Source: DAITPV01 sp050692555 (GTDB lineage Bacteria; Actinomycetota; UBA4738; CALAEC01). Taken from it: a stretch of 64,000 nucleotides of DNA. This document shows positions 25,745 through 36,625 of the stretch, in pieces; the first letter of the stretch is position 1, and each line of letters begins with the position of its first letter. The notes under the pieces were generated by a model. That model saw only the letters and a list, made by a program, of their open reading frames with translations. It was not told the DNA's origin and made no database searches. The stretch lies in assembly GCA_050692555.1 (NCBI GenBank), contig JBOGVS010000010.1, positions 11,093 through 75,092 of the forward strand, read 5' to 3'. Made by a program: the position numbers and the translations under genes.

Positions 25745-25920
25745 TGGCCGTCGACAAGGAGCTCCTGGACATCCTGGCCTGTCCCAACTGTCGCGGTGAC
25801 GTGGAGTACCGCGAGGAGGAGGGCTTCATCGAGTGCGTCGGGCGGTGCCGGTACAAGTATCCGGTCCGCGACGACATCCCGGTGATGCTCATCGACGAAG
25901 CGGTCAAGCCGAACTCCTGA
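25744..25920 (+). CDS. Trm112-like zinc protein
   Basis: A 58-aa protein reading MAVDKELLDILACPNCRGDV, then EGFIECVGRCRYKYPVRDDIP and VMLIDEA. The CPxCxG and Cx3C-type pairs followed by YPVRDDIPVML are the Trm112/YcaR family hallmark. In eukaryotes and archaea Trm112 activates methyltransferases. In bacteria the role is unclear. It starts on the last base of the manB stop and its stop is followed at once by the isomerase ATG, so it is part of the manB operon. Confidence 0.85.
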   Translation: MAVDKELLDILACPNCRGDVEYREEEGFIECVGRCRYKYPVRDDIPVMLIDEAVKPNS

Positions 25921-26988
25921 ATGCCTGTGTTGCTGGACGATCCGGCCGGGCTGCGGGCCGGCGACCCCTCCGGGATCCTTGCCGCGTTCGGGTCGGCCGG
26001 CGAGCGGCTCCAGGCCTCGTACGAGGCGGCCAGAGGTGCCGGTGTCCCGTTCGGTCCGGACATCCGATCCCTGACGTTCTGCGCGATGGGGGGGTCGGCG
26101 GCGGTCGGTGACGTCGTGGCGGGGGCCTTCGCCGACCGGGCTCCGGTCCCCCTGGTGACGCTCCGGGGCTACCGGGTCCCGGCGGCGTACGGGACCGACG
26201 ACCTGGCCATGTGTGTCTCGTACTCCGGCAACACCGAGGAGACCGTGGCCGCGTTCGCCGAGGCCCGAGGCCGAGGATGCCGGACCGTGGTGGTATGCGG
26301 AGGAGGGACGCTGGCGGAACGGGCCCGCGAGGCGGGGACCCCAGTGGTGATGATTCCTGCGGACGCGCCGGTCCCTCGGGCCGCACTGAGCACCATGGTC
26401 GGCGGGGTGCTGGGGGCCCTGGTCGGCACCGGGGTCCTGTCGGGGATCGAACCGGACGTCGCCTCCGCCGGGAAGACCCTGGATGGGCTGACTCACGATA
26501 TCGGTCCCGACGTGGCGGTCGCTGACAACGAGGCCAAGCAGATCGCCGACTGGGTTGGGGATCGCATCCCCGTGATCTGGGGATCGGAGGGTGTCAGCGC
26601 GGTGGCGGCGTGGCGGTGGAAGACGGCGTTCAACGAAAACGCCGAGGTGCCCGCGTTCGCCTCAGCGCTCCCCGAGCTCGACCACCACGAGGTGGTGGGG
26701 TGGACCGGCGATCGAGGGAAGGGGTTCTGCCTCCTGATCCTTCGCGAGGCCGGGGAGCACGAGCGGGTCCAGGCCCGGCTGGACGCCACCCTCGAGGAGA
26801 TCGGTGGGTCGGGGCTCGAATGGCGAGAGGTGCGGGCCCGGGGCGAGGGTCCCCTCGACCGTGCCCTGTCGCTCTCGCTCTTCGGCGACTTCGCCAGCGC
26901 CTATCACGCGCTCTCCCGAGGGATCGACCCCGCGTCCATGGACGCCATCATCAGGGTGAAGGAGCGGCTGGAGGGAGACGGCGGATGA
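25921..26988 (+). CDS. SIS-domain bifunctional phosphoglucose/phosphomannose isomerase family protein
   Basis: A 355-aa protein with two SIS folds. The first contains FCAMGGSAAVGDVVAG and MCVSYSGNTEETVAAF. The second contains IPVIWGSEGVSAVAAWRWKTAFNENAEVPAF, like the PGI/PMI active-site region, followed by LPELDHHEVVGW. It would interconvert fructose-6-phosphate with glucose- or mannose-6-phosphate and supply manB. The syntenic mycobacterial protein is Rv3256c, of undefined activity, so catalysis here is inferred. The ATG directly follows the previous stop. Confidence 0.85.
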   Translation: MPVLLDDPAGLRAGDPSGILAAFGSAGERLQASYEAARGAGVPFGPDIRSLTFCAMGGSAAVGDVVAGAFADRAPVPLVTLRGYRVPAAYGTDDLAMCVSYSGNTEETVAAFAEARGRGCRTVVVCGGGTLAERAREAGTPVVMIPADAPVPRAALSTMVGGVLGALVGTGVLSGIEPDVASAGKTLDGLTHDIGPDVAVADNEAKQIADWVGDRIPVIWGSEGVSAVAAWRWKTAFNENAEVPAFASALPELDHHEVVGWTGDRGKGFCLLILREAGEHERVQARLDATLEEIGGSGLEWREVRARGEGPLDRALSLSLFGDFASAYHALSRGIDPASMDAIIRVKERLEGDGG

Positions 26989-27809
26989 CCCGGATCCCCG
27001 GCCCGGGCGACTCGTTTGCCGTTGACGCCGCGGAGAAGGTTCGAGCCCAGATCGGAACGGTCCCCACTGCGGCGGTGATCCTGGGCTCCGGTCTCGGCGA
27101 GGCCGCCCGCAGCCTGGAGACCGAAGCGGAGTTCGCCTATCGCGACCTCCCGGGGTTCCCGGAACCGACCGTCCCGGGGCACGCGGGCCGGCTGGTGATC
27201 GGGGCCCTGACCGGGACGCCGGTGGCGGTCTTCATGGGGCGGGTCCACCTCTACGAGGGCCATCCCATGAGCCTGGTGACGTTGCCCGCCCGCCTGGCCG
27301 CCGCGTTGGGAGCCGGGATCCTGGTGTCGACCGCGGCGGTGGGGGGGCTGGATCCCTCCCTCCGGCCCGGACAGCTCGTGGTGGGAACCGATCACCTGAA
27401 CTTCCTGGGCGAGAATCCGCTCCGGGGCTGGCGTGACGCCGATGGCCGGCCGGCGTTCGTGAATCCGGCCGACGCGTACGACCTGGGACTGGCTCGTGCG
27501 GCCATGGACGCCGCCTCGGCGGCGGGCCTGTCGGTCACGACCGGCGTGTACGCCGCTGGTGCCGGGCCGACATACGAGACGCCCGTGGAGATCGAGTACC
27601 TTCGGCAGACAGGTGCCACCGTGGTAGGGATGTCGGTTGTCCCGGAGGTCTGTGCCGCGGCCGCCCTGGGGACGCGGTTCCTGGGGCTGTACTGCGTGAC
27701 CAACTTGGCGGGGCCCGGAACCTCCCACCAGGAGGTGGAGCGGGTCGCCGGAGCGTTCGCTCCGCGTCTGGCGGCGGTGCTCGAGCGGGTCCTGCCCGGA
27801 GAGGAGTAG
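26985..27809 (+). CDS. Purine nucleoside phosphorylase (trimeric type)
   Basis: A 274-aa enzyme that splits inosine or guanosine with phosphate into base and ribose-1-phosphate. ATG 26985 overlaps the isomerase stop (ATGA) and precedes TVPTAAVILGSGLGEAA. Phosphate- and base-binding segments are PGHAGRLVIG, GRVHLYEGH, ITTAAVGGLD-like text (LVSTAAVGGLDPSLRPGQLV) and AGAGPTYETPVEIEYLR with GMSVVPEVCAA. Its position next to adenosylhomocysteinase fits purine salvage after methyl transfer. An MTA phosphorylase role is a possible alternative. Confidence 0.88.
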   Translation: MTRIPGPGDSFAVDAAEKVRAQIGTVPTAAVILGSGLGEAARSLETEAEFAYRDLPGFPEPTVPGHAGRLVIGALTGTPVAVFMGRVHLYEGHPMSLVTLPARLAAALGAGILVSTAAVGGLDPSLRPGQLVVGTDHLNFLGENPLRGWRDADGRPAFVNPADAYDLGLARAAMDAASAAGLSVTTGVYAAGAGPTYETPVEIEYLRQTGATVVGMSVVPEVCAAAALGTRFLGLYCVTNLAGPGTSHQEVERVAGAFAPRLAAVLERVLPGEE

Positions 27810-27813
27810 CTCA

Positions 27814-29070
27814 ATGGACTGCGATGTGAAGGATCTGCAGCTGGCCGAGAAGGGCCGGGAGCGGATCGACTGGGCCGAGCGGGAGATGCGGGTCCTGGCC
27901 TTGATCCGGGAGCGGTTCGAGAAGGAGCGTCCCCTGGCCGGGCTCAGGGTCGCCGCGTGCCTTCATGTGACCACGGAGACCGCCAACCTCCTGGCCACGC
28001 TGAAGTCCGGCGGCGCGGAGGTGGCAGTGTGCGCGTCGAACCCCCTGTCCACCCAGGACGACGTGGCGGCGGCGCTATGCGAGCAGGACGGGATCGACGC
28101 CTATGCGATCCGGGGAGAGGACGACGAGACCTATTACGGGCACATCCGGGCCGTGCTGGATCGCCATCCCCACATCACCATGGACGACGGGGCGGACCTG
28201 GTGTCAACCCTCCACAAGGAGCGTCCCGAGCAGATCTCGGAGCTGATCGGAGGCACCGAGGAGACCACCACCGGGGTGATCCGCTTGCGAGCCATGGCGG
28301 CGGACGGTCGCCTGGGGTACCCCATCGTGGCGGTGAACGACGCTCGGACCAAGCATCTGTTCGACAACCGGTTCGGGACCGGCCAGTCGACCATCGACGG
28401 GATCATCCGGGCCACCAACCTGTTGCTGGCCGGACGGGTGATCGTGGTCTGTGGATACGGGATGTGCGGCCGCGGGGTGGCCTCCAGGGCCCGAGGACTC
28501 GGGGCTCGGGTGGTGATCACCGAGGTCTCGCCACTCTCCGCCCTCGAGGCGGCCATGGAGGGATTCGAGGTCCTGCCGCTCCGGGAGGCCGCGCGGACGG
28601 GTGACGTGTTCGTCACGGTGACCGGAGACACCCACGTGATCCGGGAGGAGCATCTCGAGTCGATGAAGGACGGGGCCATCCTGGCCAACTCGGGCCACTT
28701 CGACGTGGAGATCGACAAGGGCGCCCTGGAGCGGTTGTCCACGGCCCGGCGGCGGATCCGCGACGTCGTCGACGAGTACCGCATGCCCGACGGCCGGCGG
28801 ATCCACCTCCTGGCAGAGGGGAGATTGGTGAACCTGGCGGCGGCCGAGGGACATCCCGCCGCAGTGATGGACATGTCGTTCTCCAATCAGGCTCTGTGTG
28901 CGGAGTGGATCGCCAGAGGTGCCCGGGACCTCCAGCCCTTGGTGTACGAGGTGCCGACGGAGATCGACGAGGAGGTGGCCCGGCTGAAGCTCCAGGCCAT
29001 GGGGATCGAGATCGACGCCCTGACGCCGGAGCAGCAGGCCTATCTGTCCTCGTGGGAGCACGGGACGTAG
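27814..29070 (+). CDS. ahcY: Adenosylhomocysteinase
   Basis: A 418-aa NAD-dependent enzyme that hydrolyses S-adenosylhomocysteine to adenosine and homocysteine. Motifs: ACLHVTTETANLLATLKSGGA, CASNPLSTQDDVAAAL, GGTEETTTGVIRL, the NAD-binding GYGMCGRGVASRARGLGARV and the AVNDARTKHLFDNRFGTGQS substrate loop. The C-terminal residues PEQQAYLSSWEHGT replace the usual PxxYRY ending. At this length it is the shorter bacterial form. It lies 4 bp after purine nucleoside phosphorylase. Confidence 0.94.
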   Translation: MDCDVKDLQLAEKGRERIDWAEREMRVLALIRERFEKERPLAGLRVAACLHVTTETANLLATLKSGGAEVAVCASNPLSTQDDVAAALCEQDGIDAYAIRGEDDETYYGHIRAVLDRHPHITMDDGADLVSTLHKERPEQISELIGGTEETTTGVIRLRAMAADGRLGYPIVAVNDARTKHLFDNRFGTGQSTIDGIIRATNLLLAGRVIVVCGYGMCGRGVASRARGLGARVVITEVSPLSALEAAMEGFEVLPLREAARTGDVFVTVTGDTHVIREEHLESMKDGAILANSGHFDVEIDKGALERLSTARRRIRDVVDEYRMPDGRRIHLLAEGRLVNLAAAEGHPAAVMDMSFSNQALCAEWIARGARDLQPLVYEVPTEIDEEVARLKLQAMGIEIDALTPEQQAYLSSWEHGT

Positions 29071-29073
29071 CGC

Positions 29074-29760
29074 GTGGCCGAGCAGGTCACGGTGGACGTG
29101 GTGTTCGAGCGGTTCCCCGCGTCGGTTCGAGGAGCGGTGGTCATCCGAGGCGCCGATCCCGAGCCCCATCAGATCCGGCTCACAGAGGCCGCGGTGGTGG
29201 AGGCCCACGCGCCCGGCCGCTCCGTCAGCCCGGTCTCCGTGGACGCGGTGACCGTCGACATGGCCCCGCACGGAGAGGTCCTGGTCCCCTTCGACGTCTC
29301 GTTCACCACGCTCGAACCGGGCTGGTACACCGTGGTCGCAGAGGTGGCAGTGGACGGTGCGGCCCGGGCCCGGGGCCCTGAGGCCGGGAAGCGCTTCGTG
29401 GTCCCGTGGCCGGAGGGGGAGGTCCGTCGGGGAGAGGTCAAGGCCGGTGTGGACATCAAGGTCCCCGGCGGAGCAGCAGCCACCATCGATCGCATCGAGT
29501 GCCGAACGGACCGCGCCGTGGTCAGGTGGCGCCACGCGCCGGGGGAGCCGGCCGAGTTCGGAGACCTGCGGGTGCTGAGCGGGACCCGGCGCCTACCCGT
29601 GCTGGAGTCGTCCCACGATCCCGGTACCGGGTCCCGGACCACCGTGGTGCACCCGGTCCTCCGCAGGTATCGGAGGCTGGTGTTCGAGGTTGACCGCCGG
29701 AGCCCGTCGGGGCGCTCCTCGCAACGCGGCCGGGGGTCCGCGTCCCTGGACCTGCCCTGA
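29074..29760 (+). CDS. Hypothetical beta-rich protein downstream of ahcY
   Basis: A 228-aa protein with GTG start 3 bp after the ahcY stop. The sequence alternates short hydrophobic strands and polar turns: VTVDVVFERFPASVRGAVVIRG, LEPGWYTVVAEVAVDG and RFVVPWPEGEVRRGEV. Two beta-sandwich-like halves are likely. No signal peptide, membrane helix or catalytic motif is visible, and I do not recognise the family. Co-transcription with ahcY is likely from the spacing, but that says little of its job. Confidence 0.6.
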   Translation: MAEQVTVDVVFERFPASVRGAVVIRGADPEPHQIRLTEAAVVEAHAPGRSVSPVSVDAVTVDMAPHGEVLVPFDVSFTTLEPGWYTVVAEVAVDGAARARGPEAGKRFVVPWPEGEVRRGEVKAGVDIKVPGGAAATIDRIECRTDRAVVRWRHAPGEPAEFGDLRVLSGTRRLPVLESSHDPGTGSRTTVVHPVLRRYRRLVFEVDRRSPSGRSSQRGRGSASLDLP

Positions 29761-29785
29761 CCGCGGGAGTGTCGGTACCCCCGGC

Positions 29786-29791
29786 TACCCT
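29786..29791 (+). promoter_or_regulatory. -10 element, comF-type gene
   Basis: TACCCT, 8 nt before the ATG at 29800, in a 39-bp gap. It fits a leaderless start. Confidence 0.4.
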
Positions 29792-29799
29792 TCGCCCGG

Positions 29800-30513
29800 A
29801 TGTCCGCCCTCCTGGATTCCCTGTTCCCTCCGAGGTGTGCGGCGTGCGGTGGCTCCGGCTGGCCGCTCTGCCTGGGCTGTGCCCGCCGGGTGGGCGTGAT
29901 CACCCCCCCGTGGTGCCGGCGGTGCGGCCGGCCCACCGAAGAACCGGTGGCCCGGTGCGCGGACTGCCCGCCCGGAGCGGTGAACTCGGTCCGTGCCCCG
30001 TTCCTGTACCGGGGACCGGTGGCTCGCGCGGTCAAGGGGATGAAGTTCTCCGGATGGCACGCCCTCGGTCCCCTCTTCGCCGGTGCCATCGCGGCCATGT
30101 CCGGCCACGCCGGTGACGTGGTGACCTGGGTGCCGTTGTCGCGGCGGCGGATGGCTCGCCGGGGCTTTGACCAGGCGGAGGTCCTGGCCCGGGCCGTGGC
30201 TCCGCTTCTGGGACTCCCGATCCGGGGCCTGCTGAACCGGGCACGCGACGTTCCCGCTCAGGCCCGGCGTAGCGGCCGGGACCGGCGAACCGCCCTGGCG
30301 GGGGCGTTCACCCCGGCCGGGTCGTCCCCCAGGAGGGTCCTGTTGGTGGACGACGTGGTCACCACCGGTTCCACCGCCGCGGCGTGCGCCGCGGTCCTGC
30401 GAGCCGCCGGGGCCCGATGGGTGGGGGTGCTGGCGGTGGCCCGTTCGGTGGGGGGACCGGTTCCCGCTCGGTGCTTCGGGCCTGGAGCGGCGGACCGGGG
30501 GCGAGTACCATAG
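29800..30513 (+). CDS. ComF-family phosphoribosyltransferase-like protein
   Basis: A 237-aa protein with an N-terminal zinc finger (FPPRCAACGGSGWPLCLGC, then PWCRRCGRP and RCADCPPG) and a type I phosphoribosyltransferase fold with the PRPP loop VLLVDDVVTTGSTAAAC near residue 185. In naturally competent bacteria ComFC helps DNA uptake; elsewhere the role is unclear. The intervening YRGPVARAVKGMKFSG and RRMARRGFDQAEVLARAVAP are typical of the family. Its stop codon overlaps the promoter of the following RNA gene. Confidence 0.85.
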   Translation: MSALLDSLFPPRCAACGGSGWPLCLGCARRVGVITPPWCRRCGRPTEEPVARCADCPPGAVNSVRAPFLYRGPVARAVKGMKFSGWHALGPLFAGAIAAMSGHAGDVVTWVPLSRRRMARRGFDQAEVLARAVAPLLGLPIRGLLNRARDVPAQARRSGRDRRTALAGAFTPAGSSPRRVLLVDDVVTTGSTAAACAAVLRAAGARWVGVLAVARSVGGPVPARCFGPGAADRGRVP

Positions 30514-30785
30514 GTGCGGGCTCGCGCCTGGGTCTGTGGTTGCCCGGAGGGACGTCCTCCGGTAGTCGACGCCAGCCGCAGGCGAAACGACCCACGTAAG
30601 GCGACCATTGGTTGCTGAGCATGGTGCGGCTTAGATGTAAGCCCTGCCTCGGCCATCGGCCGGGAGAAGGTGCTAAGCCGTCGTCCTCGACGGCGAACCC
30701 CTCAGCAGGCGGGTGTGGGGGCAAAGACCAGGTCAGCCGGACGCGAGCTTCGAGAGGACCGGGCACCGCCCGGTCCTCTCTTTCT
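30506..30785 (+). ncRNA. raiA-motif noncoding RNA candidate upstream of the hibernation factor gene
   Basis: A 304-bp gap with no plausible protein lies directly before the hpf/raiA-type gene, where the raiA RNA motif is known in Firmicutes and Actinobacteria. TACCAT (30506-30511) can serve as -10. GCTCGCG (30520-30526) pairs perfectly with CGCGAGC (30742-30748), closing a ~229-nt structured unit. Inside are hairpins CCGGAGG/CCTCCGG (30544-30562) and CCGTCG/CGACGG (30678-30693). A 13-bp terminator follows. The family call rests on position, size and architecture. I could not align it to the consensus. Confidence 0.68.
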
Positions 30786-30790
30786 TCTTC
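30752..30790 (+). terminator. Strong intrinsic terminator of the raiA-type RNA
   Basis: GAGAGGACCGGGC and GCCCGGTCCTCTC form a perfect 13-bp stem with loop ACC, followed by TTTCTTCTTC. It is the clearest rho-independent terminator in the window. It implies a discrete RNA, with some read-through or a separate promoter for the gene 28 bp further on. Confidence 0.85.
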
Positions 30791-30817
30791 CGGGTAGTCC
30801 GACAGAAAGGGCCGCGG

Positions 30818-31216
30818 ATGGATCTGGTGATGAAGGCCAGGGGAGAGCGGGTGGTGGGCCGGACCAGGGCGCGGGCGGAGCGCAAACTCTCCCGACTCCT
30901 GCGGCTGGACGCCGGGATCGACTACGTGGAGATCGAGGTGATTCGGGAGAAGCGTGCCCGGATCGGGGGCGGCCACCGAGTGGAGGCCTCGTGCCGTGCC
31001 GGCCGCCGGACCTACCGGGCCTCGGCATCCGGGCGGGACGTGGATGGGGCGCTCGATCGGCTGATCGAGCGCTTGGAGCGGCAGATCACCGACGGCCGGG
31101 GCCGGCGGAGGGCCCGCCTGCTGTCGGGCGCCGGCAGGGTAAAATCACGCGGAATGTCCGCATTTGAGGGCCGCACGAGCCCCAGCCCGCCCACCGAACC
31201 AGAGCCCCCTCGGTGA
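30818..31216 (+). CDS. Short ribosome hibernation promoting factor (HPF/RaiA family)
   Basis: A 132-aa ribosome-associated inhibitor. ATG 30818 follows AGAAAGG and starts the S30AE domain: MDLVMKARGERVVGRTRARAERKLSRL, then EVIREKRARIGGGHRVEAS and DVDGALDRLIERLERQI. The final ~35 residues are Ser/Pro/Glu-rich and unstructured. The C-terminal dimerisation domain of long HPF, the common form in Actinomycetota, is absent. So this protein would silence 70S ribosomes without forming 100S dimers, if it behaves like short HPF. Its stop overlaps the next start. Confidence 0.8.
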   Translation: MDLVMKARGERVVGRTRARAERKLSRLLRLDAGIDYVEIEVIREKRARIGGGHRVEASCRAGRRTYRASASGRDVDGALDRLIERLERQITDGRGRRRARLLSGAGRVKSRGMSAFEGRTSPSPPTEPEPPR

Positions 31217-31899
31217 GCCCCAAGAAGGACCCTGAGCCGGAGAAGCTCAAGGTCCTGATCGCCGACGACCATGCCCTGTTCCGTCACGGGCTGGTGATGA
31301 CTCTGGGCCAGGAGCCGGACCTCGAGGTCGTCGGCGAAGCCACCGACGGACAGCACGCCGTGGACCGGGCGGTCGAGCTGATGCCCGACATCGTGCTCAT
31401 GGACGTGCGGATGCCGAAGCGGTCGGGGATCGAGGCCACCCAGAAGATCAAGGAGCTGCTCCCTCACGTGAAGATCCTGGTCCTCACGAACAGCGACGAG
31501 GAGGCCGACCTGTACGAGTCGATCAAGGCCGGGGCCTCCGGCTACCTGCTGAAGGAGATCGCCCCGGAAGAGATGCCCGAGGCCATCCGGTCCGTGTGGC
31601 AGGGCCACTCCCGGATCTCCCCGGCCATGGCCTCCAAGCTCCTGTCGGAGTTCGCCGCCATGACCAGGCGGGAGGGGGACCGCCAGCCGCTGGGGCCGCC
31701 GCGCCTCACCGAGCGAGAGCTCGAGGTCCTCCGGCTGGTGGCCAAGGGCCTGGGGAACCGGGAGATCGCCAAGGACCTGTACATCTCCGAGAACACGGTG
31801 AAGAACCACATCCGCAACATCCTGGAGAAGCTCCAGCTCCACTCCCGGATGGAGGCGGTGATCTACGCGGTCCGAGAGAAGCTCCTGGACATCAAGTAG
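31213..31899 (+). CDS. NarL/FixJ-family response regulator
   Basis: A 228-aa two-component regulator. The receiver domain has KVLIADDHALFRHGLVMTL, the phosphorylatable Asp in DIVLMDVRMPKRSG, and VLTNSDEEADLYESIKAGASGYLLKE. The LuxR-type DNA-binding domain reads LTERELEVLRLVAKGLGNREIAKDLYISENTVKNHI. No histidine kinase is adjacent. The GTG start overlaps the hpf stop by 4 bases, and this hpf-regulator-secA order is recurrent in Actinomycetota, so it may control the hibernation gene. Confidence 0.92.
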   Translation: MSPKKDPEPEKLKVLIADDHALFRHGLVMTLGQEPDLEVVGEATDGQHAVDRAVELMPDIVLMDVRMPKRSGIEATQKIKELLPHVKILVLTNSDEEADLYESIKAGASGYLLKEIAPEEMPEAIRSVWQGHSRISPAMASKLLSEFAAMTRREGDRQPLGPPRLTERELEVLRLVAKGLGNREIAKDLYISENTVKNHIRNILEKLQLHSRMEAVIYAVREKLLDIK

Positions 31900-31924
31900 G
31901 GCCGAGATAACCGGGGACCGCCTG

Positions 31925-31930
31925 TACAAT
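31925..31930 (+). promoter_or_regulatory. -10 element upstream of secA
   Basis: TACAAT, 32 nt before the TTG start of secA, in a 63-bp gap. It leaves a short leader with CGGAGGTCGGAACCTCCC, which can fold into a hairpin (GGAGGT/ACCTCC), and a GGAAGGAAC ribosome binding site. Confidence 0.5.
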
Positions 31931-31962
31931 CGGAGGTCGGAACCTCCCCGGAAGGAACACGT

Positions 31963-34644
<2,682 letters not shown>

Positions 34645-34650
34645 CCGCCG

Positions 34651-35770
34651 ATGACCGAGTACACCGATCGCGTGAAGGAGCTTGCCGGACGGCTGGCGAG
34701 CGCGAAGGAGTACCTTTGACCTCGATCGGAAGCGGAGAGAGGCCGAAGACCTCGAGAAGCGGGTCTCGGAGCCCGGGGTCTGGGACGATCCCACTCGGGG
34801 CCAGGAGCTGACCAAGGCCCTCTCCGCGGCCCGCGCCGAACTCGAACGCCACGACCAGCTCGCCGAGCAGCTCGAGGAGGCAGAAGTCCTCGACCAGCTG
34901 CTCGAGGAGTCGGCCGACGCCGACATGGAGGAGGAGCTGCGGGCGTCGCTCGCTCGTCTGGAGTCGGATGTCGCCAAGCTGGAGCTCGCCTCACTCCTGT
35001 CCGGCGAGTACGACCAGAACGACGCGGTGGCCAGCCTGCACGCCGGCGCCGGAGGAACAGAGTCCCAGGACTGGGCGGAGATGCTGCTCCGGATGTACCT
35101 CCGGTGGGCGGAGCAGGAGGGTTTTCAGGTAGAGCTCGACGAGGTGAACCCCGGCGACGAGGCGGGGATCAAGAGTTCGACGTTCATCGTCCAGGGCCGG
35201 AACGCCTACGGGCTGCTGTCGACGGAGCGGGGCGTGCACCGCCTGGTCCGGATCTCTCCGTTCGACGCCTCCAGCCGCCGGCACACCTCGTTCGCCAGCC
35301 TCGATGTGATCCCTCTCCTGCCCGACGAGGTGGAAGTCGAAATCGACCCCAAGGACCTCCGGATCGAGACCTACCGATCCACGGGCGCCGGCGGCCAGCA
35401 CGTCAACGTCACCGACTCCGCGGTGCGGATCACCCACGTTCCCACGGGGATCACCGCGGCGTGCCAGAACGAGCGGAGCCAAATGCAGAATCGGGCCGTG
35501 GCCATGCGGATCCTCAAGGCCCGGCTGGCCGACCTGGCCCGCAGGAAGCGGGAGGAGAAGATCGAGAGCCTCCGGGGGGAGCGGCGGGACATCGAGTTCG
35601 GATCACAGATCCGTTCCTACGTTCTCCATCCCTACCAACTGGTCAAGGACCACCGGACGGGAGTGGAGATCGGGAACGTCGAGCGGGTGCTGGACGGAGA
35701 CTTGGAGGGACTAATCGAGGCCGCGCTTCGGGCCAGGGCCTCCGCCGACGGCTCTCGGGAGGATGGATAG
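34651..35770 (+). CDS. prfB: Peptide chain release factor 2, with programmed +1 frameshift
   Basis: Recognises UGA and UAA stops and triggers peptide release. The gene is split: ATG 34651 reads 22 codons to CTT-TGA (TGA at 34717-34719), and the rest continues in the +1 frame from GAC at 34718. The classical RF2 signal is intact: AAGGAG just upstream acts as internal Shine-Dalgarno, then TAC CTT TGA C. The joined product is 372 aa with SPFDASSRRHTS (SPF stop-codon reader) and GAGGQHVNVTDSAVR (catalytic GGQ). Low RF2 levels would slow termination and favour frameshifting, giving autoregulation. Confidence 0.96.
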
Positions 35771-35779
35771 GGTAGGAGC

Positions 35780-36625
35780 GTGGACCTCCGGACCGACACC
35801 GACCGCGCGGCCCTGGTCGACCGGCTGTCCGAGGTGGCCCGCGATCTCCGGATCACCGATATCCGAATGATCACGGAGGCGGGATCCGGGCACCCGGGCG
35901 GCACCCTGTCGGCGGCGGAGATGGTCGCCGGGCTGTTCTTCCACAAGCTTCGGCTCCGGCCGGAGGAGCCCGATTGGCCGGACCGGGACCGGTTCATCCT
36001 GTCCAAGGGACATTGCATCCCCATCGTGTACGCCGCCATGGCCAAGCTGGGCTTCTTCCCCGAACAGGAGCTCAAGACGCTCCGCAAGCTGGGGTCGCCG
36101 CTCCAGGGGCATCCCGACCGGACCCGACTGCCGGGGATCGAGGCCTCCACCGGCTCCCTCGGCCAGGGCCTTTCGATCGCGGTGGGGATGGCCCTGGCCG
36201 GAAAGATCGATGGCGCCTCGTGGCGGGTGTACTGCATGCTCGGGGACGGCGAGATCCAGGCCGGGCAGGTGTGGGAGGCGGCGATGTTCGCGCCTCGCCG
36301 CGGCCTCGACAACCTGTGCGCGATCCTCGATCAGAACCAGGTCCAGCAGACCGGGAAGGTTGCCGAGCGACTGGACATCGAGCCCGCGGTGGCCAAGTTG
36401 CGGAGCTTCAACTGGCACGTCCGGGAGATCGACGGCCACGACATGGGGGAGGTCCTGGAGGCCCTCGACGAGGCCGAGGTGGTGCACGACCGGCCCACGT
36501 TCATCGTCTCCCACACCGTGAAGGGCAAGGGCGTTTCGTGGATGGAGCTCGACCCCGCGTGGCACGGGAAGGCTCCCAAGCCCGAGGAAGCCGAGCGGGC
36601 CATCGAGGAGATACAGGGGGGCTAA
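35780..36625 (+). CDS. Transketolase, N-terminal (TPP-binding) subunit
   Basis: A 281-aa protein equal to the first third of transketolase. It shows GSGHPGGTLSAAEMVAGLFF, RDRFILSKGHCIPIVYAAM and the thiamine-diphosphate motif GDGEIQAGQVWEAAM, ending near QNQVQQTGKVAERLD and HDMGEVLEAL. With the subunit encoded directly next it forms a split transketolase that moves two-carbon units in the pentose phosphate pathway. GTG start at 35780. The stop abuts the GTG of the second subunit. Confidence 0.92.
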   Translation: MDLRTDTDRAALVDRLSEVARDLRITDIRMITEAGSGHPGGTLSAAEMVAGLFFHKLRLRPEEPDWPDRDRFILSKGHCIPIVYAAMAKLGFFPEQELKTLRKLGSPLQGHPDRTRLPGIEASTGSLGQGLSIAVGMALAGKIDGASWRVYCMLGDGEIQAGQVWEAAMFAPRRGLDNLCAILDQNQVQQTGKVAERLDIEPAVAKLRSFNWHVREIDGHDMGEVLEALDEAEVVHDRPTFIVSHTVKGKGVSWMELDPAWHGKAPKPEEAERAIEEIQGG

